Assembly (NCBI RefSeq): GCF_001544515.1
Contig: NZ_FCOL02000002.1
Span: 273,393-337,392, forward strand
Reading direction: 5' to 3'
DNA: 64,000 bases
From: Caballeronia terrestris
GTDB lineage: Bacteria > Pseudomonadota > Gammaproteobacteria > Burkholderiales > Burkholderiaceae
Shown here: one piece after another, positions 27,991-38,055 of the stretch
Layout: every line of letters starts with the position of its first letter
Position numbering within the stretch: position 1 is the stretch's first letter
Notes under the pieces: generated by a model
What the model was told of the DNA's origin: nothing
Database searches by the model: none
Seen by the model: only the letters and a program-made list of their open reading frames with translations
Program-made: the position numbers and the translations under genes

Positions 27991-28614
27991 ATGTACAGCA
28001 TCGGCCTGACGGGCGGCATCGGCAGCGGCAAGACCACAGTCGCGGATTGCTTTGCCGCGCACGGCGTGCCGCTGATCGACACCGATCTCATCGCGCACCA
28101 GATCACCGCACCCGGCGGCGTCGCGATGCCGCTGATCGCAAGCCGCTTCGGGCCGGAGTATGTCGCGGCGGACGGGTCGCTCAATCGCTCGAAGATGCGC
28201 GAGCGTGTCTTCGCCGACGATACCGCGAAGGCGCAGCTCGAAGCGATCACGCATCCGCTGATCCGTGCGGAGACCGAACGGCAGCGAAGCGTCGCGGACG
28301 GCGCGTATCACATCGTCGTGGTGCCGCTATTGGTGGAATCGGGGAACTGGTCGTCGCGGGCGGACCGGGTGCTGGTCGTCGATTGCCCGGTCGAGACGCA
28401 GATCGCGCGCGTCATGCGCCGCAACGGCTTTTCACGCGAACAGGTGCTCGCGATCATCGCGCGCCAGGCGACGCGCGAGGCGCGGCTCGCGGCAGCGGAC
28501 GACGTCGTCGTCAACGATGAGCACGCGACGCTCGACACACTCAGGCAGCAAGTCGATGCATTGCACGCGCGCTATCTGTCGCTCGCGAGCGGCGCCGACA
28601 GGGCGCAAGCGTAA
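27991..28614 (+). CDS. coaE: Dephospho-CoA kinase
   Basis: CoaE phosphorylates the 3'-hydroxyl of dephospho-CoA in the last step of coenzyme A synthesis. The 207-residue protein starts [16 protein letters not shown] with the P-loop at 8-16; [10 protein letters not shown] (about 31-40) and VVPLLVESG near 109 are conserved. A strong AAGGAG lies six bases before the ATG at 27991. The pilD-coaE-zapD-yacG order is common in beta- and gammaproteobacteria. Confidence 0.96.
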   Translation: MYSIGLTGGIGSGKTTVADCFAAHGVPLIDTDLIAHQITAPGGVAMPLIASRFGPEYVAADGSLNRSKMRERVFADDTAKAQLEAITHPLIRAETERQRSVADGAYHIVVVPLLVESGNWSSRADRVLVVDCPVETQIARVMRRNGFSREQVLAIIARQATREARLAAADDVVVNDEHATLDTLRQQVDALHARYLSLASGADRAQA

Positions 28615-28782
28615 AGTTCACACGAACGGAGGAAACCGCGGATTGAAAAACTCCCGCTAACAGCGACGAAAATGCTCTGCGACAGGCTCATTTTGCGTCG
28701 ATTTGCTAGGGTAGTGCTGCGGCATTAGAATGTCCTGACTTTCCGTCCCACGAAGCACCGACCAACGCTGAGGCGAGCGCGC

Positions 28783-29538
28783 TTGATCCTTTACGAGTAT
28801 CCCTTCAACGAGCGAATTCGAACGCTGTTGCGACTCGAAGACCTGTTCGAGCGCTTCACGTTCTTTTTGACCCAGGAAGACCCGCGAGAGCATCACGTCG
28901 CACTGACGACGCTCTTCGAAATCGCCGAAGTCGCAGGCCGCACGGATCTCAAAGCCGATCTGATGAAGGAACTGGAACGCCAGCGTCAGACGCTCGCGCC
29001 GTTCCGCGGCAATCCCGGCATCGAACAGGAGGCACTCGAAGCGGTGCTTGGCGAAATCGAACAGACGCTCGCCGGTCTTTCGCAGATGCAGGGCAAGACA
29101 GGCCAGCATCTCGCGGACAACGAGTGGCTCGCCAGCATCCGCAGCCGCACGATCATTCCGGGCGGTACCTGCAAGTTCGACTTGCCGTCGTATTTCGCGT
29201 GGCAGCAATTGCCGGTGGAGCAGCGTCGCCACGACATCGCGAAATGGGTCATGCCGATGCTCGCGCTGCGCGACGCCGCCATCATCGTGCTGCGGCTCGC
29301 GCGCGAATCGGGGCAGGCGTCGAAAGTGATGGCGATGCAGGGCAGCTATCAGCAGATGCTGTCGGGACGGACGTATCAGTTGATGCAGGTGCGCGTGTCG
29401 CCGGAAGTGCGGGTGATCCCCGAGGCGAGCGCGAACAAGTACATGCTGTGGGTGCGTTTCACGGTGCAGGACGGCGATCTGCGGCCGCGTGCCGTCGATG
29501 TCGACGTGCCGTTCCACCTCACGCTGTGCAGCCTTTGA
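28783..29538 (+). CDS. zapD: Cell division protein ZapD
   Basis: ZapD crosslinks FtsZ protofilaments and stabilises the division ring. The 251-residue protein matches the YacF/ZapD family in length and its opening [19 protein letters not shown], and the C-terminal PFHLTLCSL is also typical. It uses a TTG start at 28783; no ATG nearby keeps the conserved N-terminus. It lies in the conserved coaE-zapD-yacG order and is functionally linked to the ftsZ cluster 9 kb away. Confidence 0.94.
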   Translation: MILYEYPFNERIRTLLRLEDLFERFTFFLTQEDPREHHVALTTLFEIAEVAGRTDLKADLMKELERQRQTLAPFRGNPGIEQEALEAVLGEIEQTLAGLSQMQGKTGQHLADNEWLASIRSRTIIPGGTCKFDLPSYFAWQQLPVEQRRHDIAKWVMPMLALRDAAIIVLRLARESGQASKVMAMQGSYQQMLSGRTYQLMQVRVSPEVRVIPEASANKYMLWVRFTVQDGDLRPRAVDVDVPFHLTLCSL

Positions 29539-29566
29539 TCAGCAACCTTCGATAACGTCAGACCGT

Positions 29567-29758
29567 ATGACCACCGTCGTCAAATGTCCGACCTGCGATA
29601 AGGAAGTCCGCTGGGTCCCGGAAAACCGCTTTCGTCCGTTCTGCTCGGACCGCTGCAAGCAGATCGATCTCGGCGCCTGGGCGGCCGGGAAATATCGCAT
29701 CGCCGGCAATCAGCAGGAAACGCCGCCCGATGACGATTCGCGCGGCGGCCTGAACTAA
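29567..29758 (+). CDS. yacG: DNA gyrase inhibitor YacG, zinc-binding
   Basis: YacG is a small zinc protein that binds GyrB and blocks DNA binding by gyrase in E. coli. The 63-residue protein has the four zinc ligands Cys7, Cys10, Cys26 and Cys30 (CPTC and CSDRC) and the typical KQIDLGAWA after them. The ATG at 29567 gives the correct family length. It is 28 bases after zapD and probably co-transcribed. Confidence 0.94.
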   Translation: MTTVVKCPTCDKEVRWVPENRFRPFCSDRCKQIDLGAWAAGKYRIAGNQQETPPDDDSRGGLN

Positions 29759-29765
29759 AGAGTTT

Positions 29766-30182
29766 CTAGCTTGCTTCCGCTGCGAGCCATTCCAGCACGG
29801 GAATGGTCGCCGGAAGCAGCGGGCCGACGTCGGCCGGCAAGTGCTGCCAGGCGAGCGCCTGACCCTCACGACCGGCGGGCGTCCCGGTCCAGTGCGTCAC
29901 CTTGCAGAAATGAAGCCGCACATACGCGTGCGGATAGTCGTGTTCGAGCGTGCGCCAGCGTTCGCTTGCGGTGACGTCGATGCCGAGTTCCTCGTGCAGT
30001 TCGCGCCCGAGCGCCGCTTCCACGCTCTCACCCGCCTCGATCTTCCCGCCCGGAAACTCCCAGTAGCCCTCGTACGGCTTGCCTTCCGGCCGCTGCGCGA
30101 GCAGATAGCGCCCGTCCGGCTGCACCATCACGCCGACGGCCACCTCGGTGACCTTGCGCCCGTTCGCGGCGATTTCCGTCAT
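29766..30182 (-). CDS. mutT: 8-oxo-dGTP diphosphatase MutT (Nudix)
   Basis: MutT hydrolyses 8-oxo-dGTP and so prevents A:T to C:G transversions. The 138-residue protein has a full Nudix box, GKIEAGES through RELHEELGI (46-68), and WEFPGGK just before it, as in MutT. The ATG at 30182 overlaps the stop of the DUF815 ATPase gene by four bases (ATGA). The gene converges on yacG. Other Nudix substrates cannot be excluded, but the position between yacG and argJ is a common mutT site. Confidence 0.92.
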   Translation of the reverse strand: MTEIAANGRKVTEVAVGVMVQPDGRYLLAQRPEGKPYEGYWEFPGGKIEAGESVEAALGRELHEELGIDVTASERWRTLEHDYPHAYVRLHFCKVTHWTGTPAGREGQALAWQHLPADVGPLLPATIPVLEWLAAEAS

Positions 30183-31042
30183 GCCTTGCGCCCCGACCAG
30201 TCGCGCGCGAACTGCCACGCGACGCGTCCCGAGCGCGACCCGCGCTCCAGCGCCCAGACAAGCGCATCGCCGCGCGCGCTTTCGATTTCGCTTTGCTCGC
30301 AGCCGAAGTGCTTCAGCCAATGGCCGACGATCGACAGGTAATCGTCCTGCTTGAACGGGTAGAAGCTGACCCACAGCCCGAAACGCTCCGACAGCGAAAT
30401 CTTCTCCTCGACCACTTCGCCCGGGTGAATCTCACCATCGGACGTGTGCTTGTAGGTCTCGTTTTCGCTCATGTACTCGGGCATCAGGTGCCGCCGGTTT
30501 GACGTCGCGTAGATCAGCACGTTGTCCGACTGCGCCGCGACCGAGCCGTCGAGCGCGACTTTCAGCGCCTTATAGCCCGATTCACCTTCCTCGAACGAGA
30601 GGTCGTCGCAGAACACGATGAAGCGCTCCGGCCGCGTCGAGATCAGATCGACGATGTCGCCGAGATCGTGGAGATCGTCCTTGTCGACTTCGATCAGGCG
30701 CAGGCCGTCCTTCGAATACGCGTTCAGGCACGCCTTGATCAGCGACGACTTGCCGGTGCCACGCGCGCCCGTCAGCAGCACGTTGTTCGCCGGGAGCTTC
30801 GCGACGAATTGCCGCGTGTTCTGATCAATCAGACCCTTCTGGCGATCGATGTTTTGCAAATCGTCGAAGGAAATGAGGGAAATCGACGGCACAGGTTGCA
30901 GGTAGCCGCGCCCCTGACGCTTTCGCCAGCGAAAGGCGACAGCGCCGTTCCAGTCGATCTGCGGCGCCGTCGGCGGCAGCATGCCTTCGATGCGCGCCAG
31001 AACTGCTTCGGCGCGAGTCAGAAATTGTTCGAGTTTGTCCAT
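30179..31042 (-). CDS. DUF815-family AAA ATPase
   Basis: The 287-residue protein has a Walker A GARGTGKSS (92-100) and a Walker B IVFCDDLSF (142-150), with SNRRHLMPEY after about 180. This matches the DUF815 family of AAA-like ATPases, cytoplasmic and of unknown role. It lies six bases downstream of argJ and overlaps mutT by four bases, so it is in an argJ-DUF815-mutT unit. The genomic pairing with mutT and argJ is conserved in Burkholderiaceae but does not reveal the function. Confidence 0.9.
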   Translation of the reverse strand: MDKLEQFLTRAEAVLARIEGMLPPTAPQIDWNGAVAFRWRKRQGRGYLQPVPSISLISFDDLQNIDRQKGLIDQNTRQFVAKLPANNVLLTGARGTGKSSLIKACLNAYSKDGLRLIEVDKDDLHDLGDIVDLISTRPERFIVFCDDLSFEEGESGYKALKVALDGSVAAQSDNVLIYATSNRRHLMPEYMSENETYKHTSDGEIHPGEVVEEKISLSERFGLWVSFYPFKQDDYLSIVGHWLKHFGCEQSEIESARGDALVWALERGSRSGRVAWQFARDWSGRKA

Positions 31043-31048
31043 GATGTT

Positions 31049-32290
31049 TTATGAGCGATAGTCGGCGTTGATGCTCACGTAGTCGTGCGAGAGATCGCAG
31101 GTCCAGACGGTCGCCTGCGCGTCGCCACGGCCGAGCAGCACGCGAATCAGGATCTCGCTCTTCTTCATCACGCGCTGGCCGTCTTCCTCGCGATACTCCG
31201 GATTCCGGCCGCCTGCCTTCGCGACGAGCACATCGTCGAGATAGAGATCGATTTTGTCCACGTCGAGATCGGACACGCCCGCGTAGCCGATCGCGGCGAG
31301 AATACGGCCGAGGTTCGGATCGGATGCGTAGAACGCCGTCTTTACGAGCGGCGAATGGCCGATTGCATACGCGATCTGGCGACACTCGGCGACGTTCGCG
31401 CCGCCTTCCACCGTGATCGTCATGAACTTGGTCGCGCCCTCGCCATCGCGCACGATCAACTGCGCGAGCTCCTGCGCGACGGCCGTCACGGCGTCGCGCA
31501 ACGCGGTGTAGGCGGGCGAATCCGTCGACGTGATCGCCGGCAGGCTCGACTTTCCCGACGCGATCAGGATGAATGAATCGTTCGTCGACGTATCGCCATC
31601 GATCGTGATGCAGTTGAACGAGCGGTCCGCGACGTGTTTCGCGAGCTGATCGAGCACCGGCTGCGCGACGGTTGCATCGAACGCGAGGAAGCCGAGCATC
31701 GTCGCCATATTCGGCTTGATCATGCCGGCGCCCTTGCTGATGCCCGATAGCGAGACCGTGTGGCCGTCGATCTGCACCTGGCGCGACGCGGCTTTCGGCA
31801 ACGTGTCGGTCGTCATGATGGTCTGCGCGGCATCGAACCAGTGCGCCGCCCTCTGGTTGGCGAGCGCGGCCGGCAAGCCCGCCTTCAGACGATCGACCGG
31901 CAGCGGCTCCAGAATCACGCCGGTCGAGAACGGCAGGATCTGCTGCGCGTCGAGGCCGAGAAGCTGCGCGAGCGCCGCGCAGGTTTCGCGCGTGTGGGCC
32001 ATGCCCGGCTCGCCGGTGCCCGCATTCGCGTTGCCCGTGTTCACGACGAGCGCGCGAATACCCTTGCCGCCAGCGCGCACCGCGTCGAGATGCTCACGGC
32101 ACACCGTGACCGGCGCCGCGCAAAATCGATTCAACGTGAACACGCCCGCGACGGTCGCGCCCTCTTCGAGCTGAATGACGAGCAGATCCTTCCGATTCGG
32201 CTTGCGAATATGGGCTTCGGCCCAGCCGAGCGTAACGCCGGCGATGGGATGAAGCGCTGCGGGATCGATCGAGGGGAAATTGACGGCCAT
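31049..32290 (-). CDS. argJ: Bifunctional glutamate N-acetyltransferase/amino-acid acetyltransferase ArgJ
   Basis: ArgJ transfers acetyl from N-acetylornithine to glutamate, and in bifunctional forms also uses acetyl-CoA. It thereby recycles acetyl groups in arginine synthesis. The 413-residue precursor is self-cleaved at the conserved NMATMLGF, between Ala196 and Thr197, whose Thr becomes the nucleophile. NTGNANA near 84-90 is another signature. Whether it is mono- or bifunctional cannot be told from sequence alone. It lies downstream of secA. Confidence 0.95.
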   Translation of the reverse strand: MAVNFPSIDPAALHPIAGVTLGWAEAHIRKPNRKDLLVIQLEEGATVAGVFTLNRFCAAPVTVCREHLDAVRAGGKGIRALVVNTGNANAGTGEPGMAHTRETCAALAQLLGLDAQQILPFSTGVILEPLPVDRLKAGLPAALANQRAAHWFDAAQTIMTTDTLPKAASRQVQIDGHTVSLSGISKGAGMIKPNMATMLGFLAFDATVAQPVLDQLAKHVADRSFNCITIDGDTSTNDSFILIASGKSSLPAITSTDSPAYTALRDAVTAVAQELAQLIVRDGEGATKFMTITVEGGANVAECRQIAYAIGHSPLVKTAFYASDPNLGRILAAIGYAGVSDLDVDKIDLYLDDVLVAKAGGRNPEYREEDGQRVMKKSEILIRVLLGRGDAQATVWTCDLSHDYVSINADYRS

Positions 32291-32413
32291 GTTCGCGACT
32301 CGCTGAATGTGGCGCGCGCCGGCGCTTGTTGTGAGACACGCTGCGCGGGCGCGGGATGAATAGACAGACGCCTTAAGACAGACGCCAGGAAAAACCGGTC
32401 CTGCAAAGACAAA

Positions 32414-32431
32414 CGACGCATCTCTGCGTCG
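32414..32431 (-). terminator. Possible terminator after secA
   Basis: A 7-bp stem CGACGCA/TGCGTCG with a TCTC loop lies 28-45 bases downstream of the secA stop and is followed on the minus strand by TTTGTCTTTG. Confidence 0.5.
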
Positions 32432-32458
32432 CTTGTTCCAACCGTGAACCGTCGGCGA

Positions 32459-35260
32459 TTAAACCAGCTTGCCGTGACAGTTTTTGTACTTCTTGCCGCT
32501 GCCGCACGGGCACGGATCGTTGCGGCCGACCTTCGGCACGTCGTCGCCGGCGCGCGTGGCGACGGTGGTGTCGTCGCCGTAGGCCATTGCCTGGTTGACC
32601 ATTTGCGCGGTGGCGTCGGCCGGGGCGGGCGCGGCGGCGGCCTCGGCGAAGTCCATGTGTGTGAACGCGACGTTCTCCAGATGGCTGCCCTTTTCCTCGT
32701 ACTGCTCGGCGGCTTCTTCGAGTTGCTCCGGCGATTGAATTTGCACGTTCATCACGACGCGCGTGACTTCCTGCTTCACCGAATCAAGCATTGCTGCGAA
32801 GAGTTCGAAAGCTTCGCGCTTGTATTCCTGCTTCGGATTTTTCTGTGCATAGCCGCGCAGATGGATGCCCTGACGCAGGTGATCGAGCGCGGCAAGATGC
32901 TCGCGCCAGCGGCTGTCGAGCGTCTGCAGCATGATCGAGCGCTCGAACGCGCTGAACGATTCGCGGCCCACCAGCGTGACTTTCGCCTCGTAGGCTTCGT
33001 CGGCGGCGGCGAGCACGGCTTCGAGAATTTCGTCGGCGTCGATCGAATTCGACTCGTTGATCATCTCCTGAATCGCGAGATCGAGCGACCATTCGTTGCG
33101 CAGCACCTCCTCGAGTTCCGGCGCTTCCCACTGCTCTTCGATACTGCCCGCCGGCACGAACGTGCGCCCGACTTCGCTGAGCACGCTATGGCGCATCGCG
33201 GCGATCGTTTCCTGCACGTCGGTGGCTTCGAGCAGTTCATTGCGCTGCTGATAGATCACCTTGCGCTGATCGTTCGAAACGTCGTCGTATTCGAGCAATT
33301 GCTTGCGGATATCGAAGTTGCGCGCCTCGACCTTGCGCTGCGCGCCTTCGATCGAACGCGTGACGATGCCCGCCTCGATCGGCTCGCCTTCCGGCATCTT
33401 CAGGCGGTCCATGATGGAACGCACGCGGTCGCCAGCGAAGATGCGCAGGAGCGGATCATCCAGCGACAGATAGAAGCGCGACGAACCCGGATCGCCCTGA
33501 CGGCCCGCACGGCCGCGCAACTGGTTGTCGATCCGGCGCGACTCGTGGCGTTCCGTGCCGATGATGTGCAGCCCGCCAGCAGCCTTCACCTGATCATGCA
33601 GCGCCTGCCATTCGTCGTGCAGTTTCTGGATGCGCGGCTGCTTTTCGTCCTCGGGGATCGACAGATCCGCTTCGATGAACGACGCCTGTTTCTCGACGTT
33701 CCCGCCGAGCACGATGTCCGTGCCTCGGCCGGCCATGTTCGTCGCGATGGTGACGACGCTCGGCCGCCCCGCTTCCGCGACGATCGCGGCTTCGCGCGCG
33801 TGCTGCTTCGCGTTGAGCACCTCGTGCTTGATGCCGGCTTGCGTGAGCAGACCCGACAGCAGCTCCGACGCCTCGATCGACGTCGTGCCGACGAGCGTCG
33901 GCTGGCCGCGGCTCACGCAATCGTGGATGTCGCGGATCACCGCGTCATAGCGTTCCTTCGCGGTCTTGTAGATCTGGTCCTGCTTGTCGCTCCGCTTCGG
34001 CGGACGGTTCGTCGGGATCACGACCGTTTCCAGGCCGTAGATCTCGTTGAATTCGTACGCTTCGGTATCGGCCGTGCCGGTCATGCCGGACAGTTTCGAA
34101 TACATGCGGAAGTAGTTCTGGAACGTGATCGACGCGAGCGTCTGGTTCTCGTTCTGAATCTTAACGTGTTCCTTCGCCTCGACGGCCTGATGCAGCCCGT
34201 CCGACCAGCGGCGGCCGGTCATCATGCGCCCAGTGAATTCGTCGACGATGACGACTTCGCCGCCCTGCACGACGTAATGCTGATCGCGATGGAACAGCGT
34301 GTGCGCGCGCAACGCGGCGTACACGTGGTGCATCAGCGTAATGTTCTGCGCGGCGTAGAGGCTCTCGCCCTCGCCGATCAGGCCCCACTCGGCGAGCAGG
34401 CGCTCCGCCTTTTCGTGGCCCTGCTCGGTGAGGAAGACCTGACGCGCTTTTTCATCGAGCGTGTAGTCGCCCGCCTTCTCGACGCCCGTGCCGTCCGCCT
34501 TCTCCTCGCCGATCTGCAGTTCCAGCAGCGGCGGCAGCGCGTTCATGCGCACGTAGAGGTCGGTGTGATCCTCGGCCTGGCCGGAGATGATCAGCGGCGT
34601 ACGCGCTTCGTCGATCAGGATCGAGTCCACTTCGTCGACGATCGCAAAATTCAGCGGCCGCTGCACGCGCGATTCGGTCTCGTAGACCATGTTGTCGCGC
34701 AGGTAGTCAAAGCCGAATTCGTTGTTCGTGCCGTAGGTGATGTCCGCGGAGTAGGCCTGCTGCTTCTGGCCGTGCTCCATCTGCGACAGGTTGATGCCCC
34801 ACGACAGCCCGAGGAAGTTGTAGAGCCGGCCCATCCATTCGGCGTCGCGCTGCGCGAGGTAATCGTTTACGGTCACGACGTGCACGCCACGCCCCGAGAG
34901 CGCGTTCAGATAGGCCGCGAGCGTGGCGACGAGCGTCTTGCCTTCGCCGGTGCGCATTTCCGCGATCTTGCCGTAGTGCAGGACCATGCCGCCGACGAGC
35001 TGGACGTCGAAGTGGCGCATGTGCAGCACGCGCTTGCTGGCCTCGCGACAGACGGCGAACGCTTCGGGCAGCAGAACGTCGAGCGACTCGCCGCTCGCGA
35101 CGCGCTGACGGAATTCGTCGGTCTTCGCGCGCAGTTGCTGGTCCGTGTACTTTTCGATCGTCGGTTCGAGCGCATTGATCGCCGCAACGGTCTTTTGGTA
35201 TTGCTTGACCAGCCGCTGGTTGCGACTGCCAAAAATCTTTTGAAGGAAACCGGTGGTCAT
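32459..35260 (-). CDS. secA: Preprotein translocase ATPase SecA
   Basis: SecA drives post-translational export of preproteins through SecYEG. The 933-residue protein has the early [11 protein letters not shown]alker A (near 102), [13 protein letters not shown] in the first nucleotide-binding domain, [10 protein letters not shown] near 510 and the C-terminal zinc motif [14 protein letters not shown] that binds SecB and phospholipids. It lies in a conserved spot between argJ and dciA/lpxC. The very long plus-strand open frame across this gene is a GC-rich shadow. Confidence 0.98.
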   Translation of the reverse strand: MTTGFLQKIFGSRNQRLVKQYQKTVAAINALEPTIEKYTDQQLRAKTDEFRQRVASGESLDVLLPEAFAVCREASKRVLHMRHFDVQLVGGMVLHYGKIAEMRTGEGKTLVATLAAYLNALSGRGVHVVTVNDYLAQRDAEWMGRLYNFLGLSWGINLSQMEHGQKQQAYSADITYGTNNEFGFDYLRDNMVYETESRVQRPLNFAIVDEVDSILIDEARTPLIISGQAEDHTDLYVRMNALPPLLELQIGEEKADGTGVEKAGDYTLDEKARQVFLTEQGHEKAERLLAEWGLIGEGESLYAAQNITLMHHVYAALRAHTLFHRDQHYVVQGGEVVIVDEFTGRMMTGRRWSDGLHQAVEAKEHVKIQNENQTLASITFQNYFRMYSKLSGMTGTADTEAYEFNEIYGLETVVIPTNRPPKRSDKQDQIYKTAKERYDAVIRDIHDCVSRGQPTLVGTTSIEASELLSGLLTQAGIKHEVLNAKQHAREAAIVAEAGRPSVVTIATNMAGRGTDIVLGGNVEKQASFIEADLSIPEDEKQPRIQKLHDEWQALHDQVKAAGGLHIIGTERHESRRIDNQLRGRAGRQGDPGSSRFYLSLDDPLLRIFAGDRVRSIMDRLKMPEGEPIEAGIVTRSIEGAQRKVEARNFDIRKQLLEYDDVSNDQRKVIYQQRNELLEATDVQETIAAMRHSVLSEVGRTFVPAGSIEEQWEAPELEEVLRNEWSLDLAIQEMINESNSIDADEILEAVLAAADEAYEAKVTLVGRESFSAFERSIMLQTLDSRWREHLAALDHLRQGIHLRGYAQKNPKQEYKREAFELFAAMLDSVKQEVTRVVMNVQIQSPEQLEEAAEQYEEKGSHLENVAFTHMDFAEAAAAPAPADATAQMVNQAMAYGDDTTVATRAGDDVPKVGRNDPCPCGSGKKYKNCHGKLV

Positions 35261-35483
35261 CGGATCAGTGTCTGCGTCGCGGTGTCGGCTGGGCGCACGC
35301 TAGGTGCGCCCGAGTACGGCGGACCTCGGCGGCTTAAGTCCATTAGTGAAAATTAACGGGGGATTTTAGCACGCGAGCCCGGCGGAGCCTGTGTCCGCGT
35401 GGGGCCGCGCGTCCGGCCGGGGCCTCGGCGTCAGAGGCGTAAAAGCTTCCGCCGGCGGAGCGCTTCGCCGCAATCCTGCGCGT

Positions 35484-35489
35484 TACAAT
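35484..35489 (+). promoter_or_regulatory. Putative dciA -10 element
   Basis: TACAAT lies 34 bases upstream of the dciA ATG in the secA-dciA divergent region. No clear -35 is present. Confidence 0.35.
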
Positions 35490-35523
35490 TGATGGGTCGC
35501 GCTCGCGCCCACTGACCCAGAAA

Positions 35524-36018
35524 ATGAGCCGTTTTCCGCCGAATTCAAGGCCGCCGCCGCAGCGATTCGATCCCCGCAAGCCGCAAGCCGTGTCGGATTT
35601 ACTCGGCCGGACCGACGCGTTTCGCGCATTGCGCGCGGGCGTCGAGCAAATGGCGGCATTGCAGCTCGACTTATCGACGCTGTTGCCGGATTATCTGGCG
35701 TCGAGCGTCGAGCCAGGGTTCATCAAGGACGGCGTTCTGGCGCTCTTCGCGGGCCATAACGCGCTCGCCGCCCGCTTGCGGCATATCGAGCCGCGTCTTC
35801 TCGCCGATTTGCAGCAGCGCGGCTGGGCGGTGAATTCGCTGAAGATTCGCGTGCGTCCGCAGTCGATGAAGGAAAGCGCGCCGCCGAAGCAGGCGCGCAT
35901 GTCGGCTGCCGGCGCCGACGCCTTGCAGCACCTCGCCGAAACGCTCGAACCGTCGCCGCTTCAGGAGGCGCTCGCGAAAATGGCTGCGCGTCATCAGGCG
36001 AAAGCGCAAAAAAAATGA
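35524..36018 (+). CDS. dciA: DUF721 protein, DciA-type helicase loader candidate
   Basis: The 164-residue protein has one DUF721 domain (about residues 22-110). DUF721 proteins include DciA, the ancestral bacterial loader of the replicative helicase DnaB, which fits a lineage without phage-derived DnaC. The conserved core is seen in DKD-free form around KDGVLALFAGHNALAARLRH (about 68-87). The tail is rich in Ala, Lys and Gln. It is divergent from secA and convergent with lpxC; the last bases overlap the lpxC terminator. Whether this copy loads helicase is inferred from the family. Confidence 0.8.
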   Translation: MSRFPPNSRPPPQRFDPRKPQAVSDLLGRTDAFRALRAGVEQMAALQLDLSTLLPDYLASSVEPGFIKDGVLALFAGHNALAARLRHIEPRLLADLQQRGWAVNSLKIRVRPQSMKESAPPKQARMSAAGADALQHLAETLEPSPLQEALAKMAARHQAKAQKK

Positions 36019-36041
36019 GCGGCGCTTTCGCTGCCGCTCAT
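36011..36041 (-). terminator. lpxC terminator embedded in the dciA stop region
   Basis: A 9-bp stem ATGAGCGGC/GCCGCTCAT contains the dciA stop codon. In the minus-strand direction it is followed by eight T's, so it is a strong terminator for lpxC, 32 bases after its stop. Confidence 0.85.
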
Positions 36042-36072
36042 TCCTGGATTTACTTCCGGGCTTAATTCAAAT

Positions 36073-36990
36073 TCACGCAAATGCCGTCTGCGTGTCGAAG
36101 CCAAAGCCGCGCGGCGCTTTCTGCGTATCGTCGAACGTGACGATTTCATAGGCGTCTTCGTGCGCCAGCAATTCACGCAGCAGCATGTTGTTCAGCGCGT
36201 GACCGCCCTTATAAGCCGTGTACGACGCGAGCAGCGGATGACCAACCACATACAAATCGCCGATTGCGTCGAGCATTTTATGCTTCACGAATTCGTCGTC
36301 GTAACGCAGGCCGTCGTTATTCAGGATGCGGTATTCGTCCAGCACGATCGCGTTATCCATGCTGCCGCCGCGCGCGAGGCCCAGCTCGCGCATCATCTCG
36401 ACTTCATGCGCAAACCCGAACGTGCGAGCACGCGCGATTTCACGGACATACGACGTATGGGCAAAATCGACCTCCAGCGCCTGACCGGTTTTATCGACTG
36501 CCGGATGACGAAAATCGATCGTGAATTGCAGCTTGAAACCGAAATACGGTTCGAGGCGCGCGAATTTATCTCCGTCGCGGATTTCGACGGGCTTCGTCAC
36601 CTTGATGAATTTCTTTGGAGCATTCTGCTCTTCGATTCCCGCCGATTGAATCAGAAACACGAACGAAGCGGCGCTTCCGTCCATGATCGGAATTTCTTCG
36701 GCAGTCACATCGACATACAAATTATCGATGCCGAGACCCGCGCACGCCGACATCAAATGCTCGATCGTGGAAACGCGTGCGCCGTCTTTCTGCAGCACGG
36801 ACGCGAGACGCGTGTCACCGATCGCCATCGCAGACGCGGGGATATCGACCGGCGTGGGCAGGTCGATACGCGAAAACACAATACCGGCGCCAGCCGGCGC
36901 CGGCTTCAGCGTCAACTCGACTTTTCGGCCCGAATGCAGGCCGATACCGACGGTCTTCACGACAGATTTGATTGTTCTTTGCTTCAACAT
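36073..36990 (-). CDS. lpxC: UDP-3-O-acyl-N-acetylglucosamine deacetylase LpxC
   Basis: LpxC is the committed zinc-dependent deacetylase of lipid A synthesis. The 305-residue protein has STIEHLMSA with zinc ligand His78 and later [10 protein letters not shown] with the His and Asp ligands. The GGSMDNAIV and [10 protein letters not shown] stretches are typical. The ATG at 36990 gives [10 protein letters not shown], the family start. The C-terminal tail is alanine/phenylalanine-ended (QTAFA), similar to the degradation tag of E. coli LpxC. A notable AT-rich hairpin sits just upstream of the start. Confidence 0.97.
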   Translation of the reverse strand: MLKQRTIKSVVKTVGIGLHSGRKVELTLKPAPAGAGIVFSRIDLPTPVDIPASAMAIGDTRLASVLQKDGARVSTIEHLMSACAGLGIDNLYVDVTAEEIPIMDGSAASFVFLIQSAGIEEQNAPKKFIKVTKPVEIRDGDKFARLEPYFGFKLQFTIDFRHPAVDKTGQALEVDFAHTSYVREIARARTFGFAHEVEMMRELGLARGGSMDNAIVLDEYRILNNDGLRYDDEFVKHKMLDAIGDLYVVGHPLLASYTAYKGGHALNNMLLRELLAHEDAYEIVTFDDTQKAPRGFGFDTQTAFA

Positions 36991-37003
36991 GATTTTTCCG
37001 CTT

Positions 37004-37035
37004 CGATTAACTTTCTCTATAAAGAGAATTAATCG
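37004..37035 (-). promoter_or_regulatory. Leader hairpin upstream of lpxC
   Basis: A 13-bp stem with a 2-base bulge (CGATTAA then TTCTCT, loop ATAA, AGAGAA then TTAATCG) lies 14 bases upstream of the lpxC ATG and is markedly AT-rich in a GC-rich genome. It is within the predicted transcript and could affect ribosome access. Function is inferred. Confidence 0.5.
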
Positions 37036-37058
37036 TAAATATGCATTCAATAGCACGA

Positions 37059-37064
37059 ATTATA
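37059..37064 (-). promoter_or_regulatory. lpxC -10 element
   Basis: A perfect TATAAT on the minus strand lies about 70 bases upstream of the lpxC ATG. The -35 region is weak (no TTGACA-like hexamer at 16-18 bases). Confidence 0.55.
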
Positions 37065-37163
37065 CTCCATCCGCTGCGAGACGTCTTGAAAGGGAGCGTG
37101 TCAATCTGTTGCCCTGTGTTACGCCCGACTTATGCTGAACCGCGCGGATCGAGGAAGCAGAAC

Positions 37164-37204
37164 GGGCCGATGACCGGAATGGAGGCATTTCCGGTCATCG
37201 GCCC
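37164..37204. terminator. Hairpin downstream of the peroxiredoxin gene
   Basis: A perfect 16-bp stem GGGCCGATGACCGGAA with its complement has a 9-base loop. It is not followed by a long T-run, so it may be a terminator or transcript-stabilising structure. Confidence 0.6.
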
Positions 37205-37278
37205 CAAGTCACGATGATGACGAGGGTGTCATATTTTGTTGTCCCGCTACAACGCAGGCCAACGAGACACCGCTGCGA

Positions 37279-37782
37279 TCAGCGCAACGTCGCCAGGATG
37301 CTTTCAGCGTCGCTGACTTCGAACTTGCCGGGCGCTTCGACATTGAGCGTCTTGACCACGCCGTTGTCGACCACCATCGCGTAGCGCTGGGAACGGATTC
37401 CCATGCCACGCTCCGACAGATCCTGATCCAGACCGAGTGCCTGGGTGAAACGCGCGGCGCCGTCGGCGATCATCTTCACCTTGCCCGAGGTTTGAAGATC
37501 GCGTCCCCACGCGTTCATCACGAACGCGTCGTTGACGGAAACGCACCAGATTTCGTCGATGCCGGCAGCGGTCAACCGCTCCGCCGCCTCGACATAACCG
37601 GGTACGTGTTTCGCGGTACAGGTCGGCGTGAACGCGCCCGGCAATCCGAAGATCACCACGCGTTTGCCTGCTGTCTGCTCGCGCACCTGGAACCCGTTCG
37701 GTCCCACGGCGCAGCCTTCGCTCGCCACTTCGACAAACTCGAAGAGGCGTGCATCCGGCAACGTGTCACCCACCTTGATCAT
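37279..37782 (-). CDS. Peroxiredoxin, Prx5/AhpE-like type
   Basis: The 167-residue thiol peroxidase reduces hydrogen and organic peroxides. The active-site motif PGAFTPTCTAKH places the peroxidatic cysteine at Cys55 with Thr52 in the usual position. The KVGDTLPDARLFE start and the FGLPGAFTP signature match the Prx5/hybrid class, which often uses glutaredoxin or glutathione. The ATG at 37782 gives MIKVGDTLPD. The gene sits between lpxC and ftsZ, a conserved Burkholderiaceae order; any OxyR control is not visible. Confidence 0.92.
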   Translation of the reverse strand: MIKVGDTLPDARLFEFVEVASEGCAVGPNGFQVREQTAGKRVVIFGLPGAFTPTCTAKHVPGYVEAAERLTAAGIDEIWCVSVNDAFVMNAWGRDLQTSGKVKMIADGAARFTQALGLDQDLSERGMGIRSQRYAMVVDNGVVKTLNVEAPGKFEVSDAESILATLR

Positions 37783-38055
37783 GTTCGGTCCTTCGCTCGT
37801 CAGTGCTTTCGCAACCTCGCGAAACAACTTTATGCCGCAAGAGCGAGACGGAATCGGCTTCAGATCAAACGCTTGTCGTGCAAAAAAGCGCCATCCGTGG
37901 AGGTCGGCTGGCCACGGCCTGGCGTCCAGAAAAAGACGCGGCCTTGGACAGTCGCCCCATCAGCCCGATTCGTCAGGCTCCGCGTTCTGCTTCATGTGTG
38001 CAGTGCGCCGCACTACACCAAATCAGCAAAAAACGTGCAGCTTTCTTCAGCTTTT

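Noticed and set aside
32444..35356. Plus-strand open frame of 970 codons opposite secA
   Set aside because: It has an arginine- and histidine-rich shadow composition with no family motifs, while secA on the other strand shows all its hallmarks. GC-rich codon bias produces such antisense frames throughout this window.
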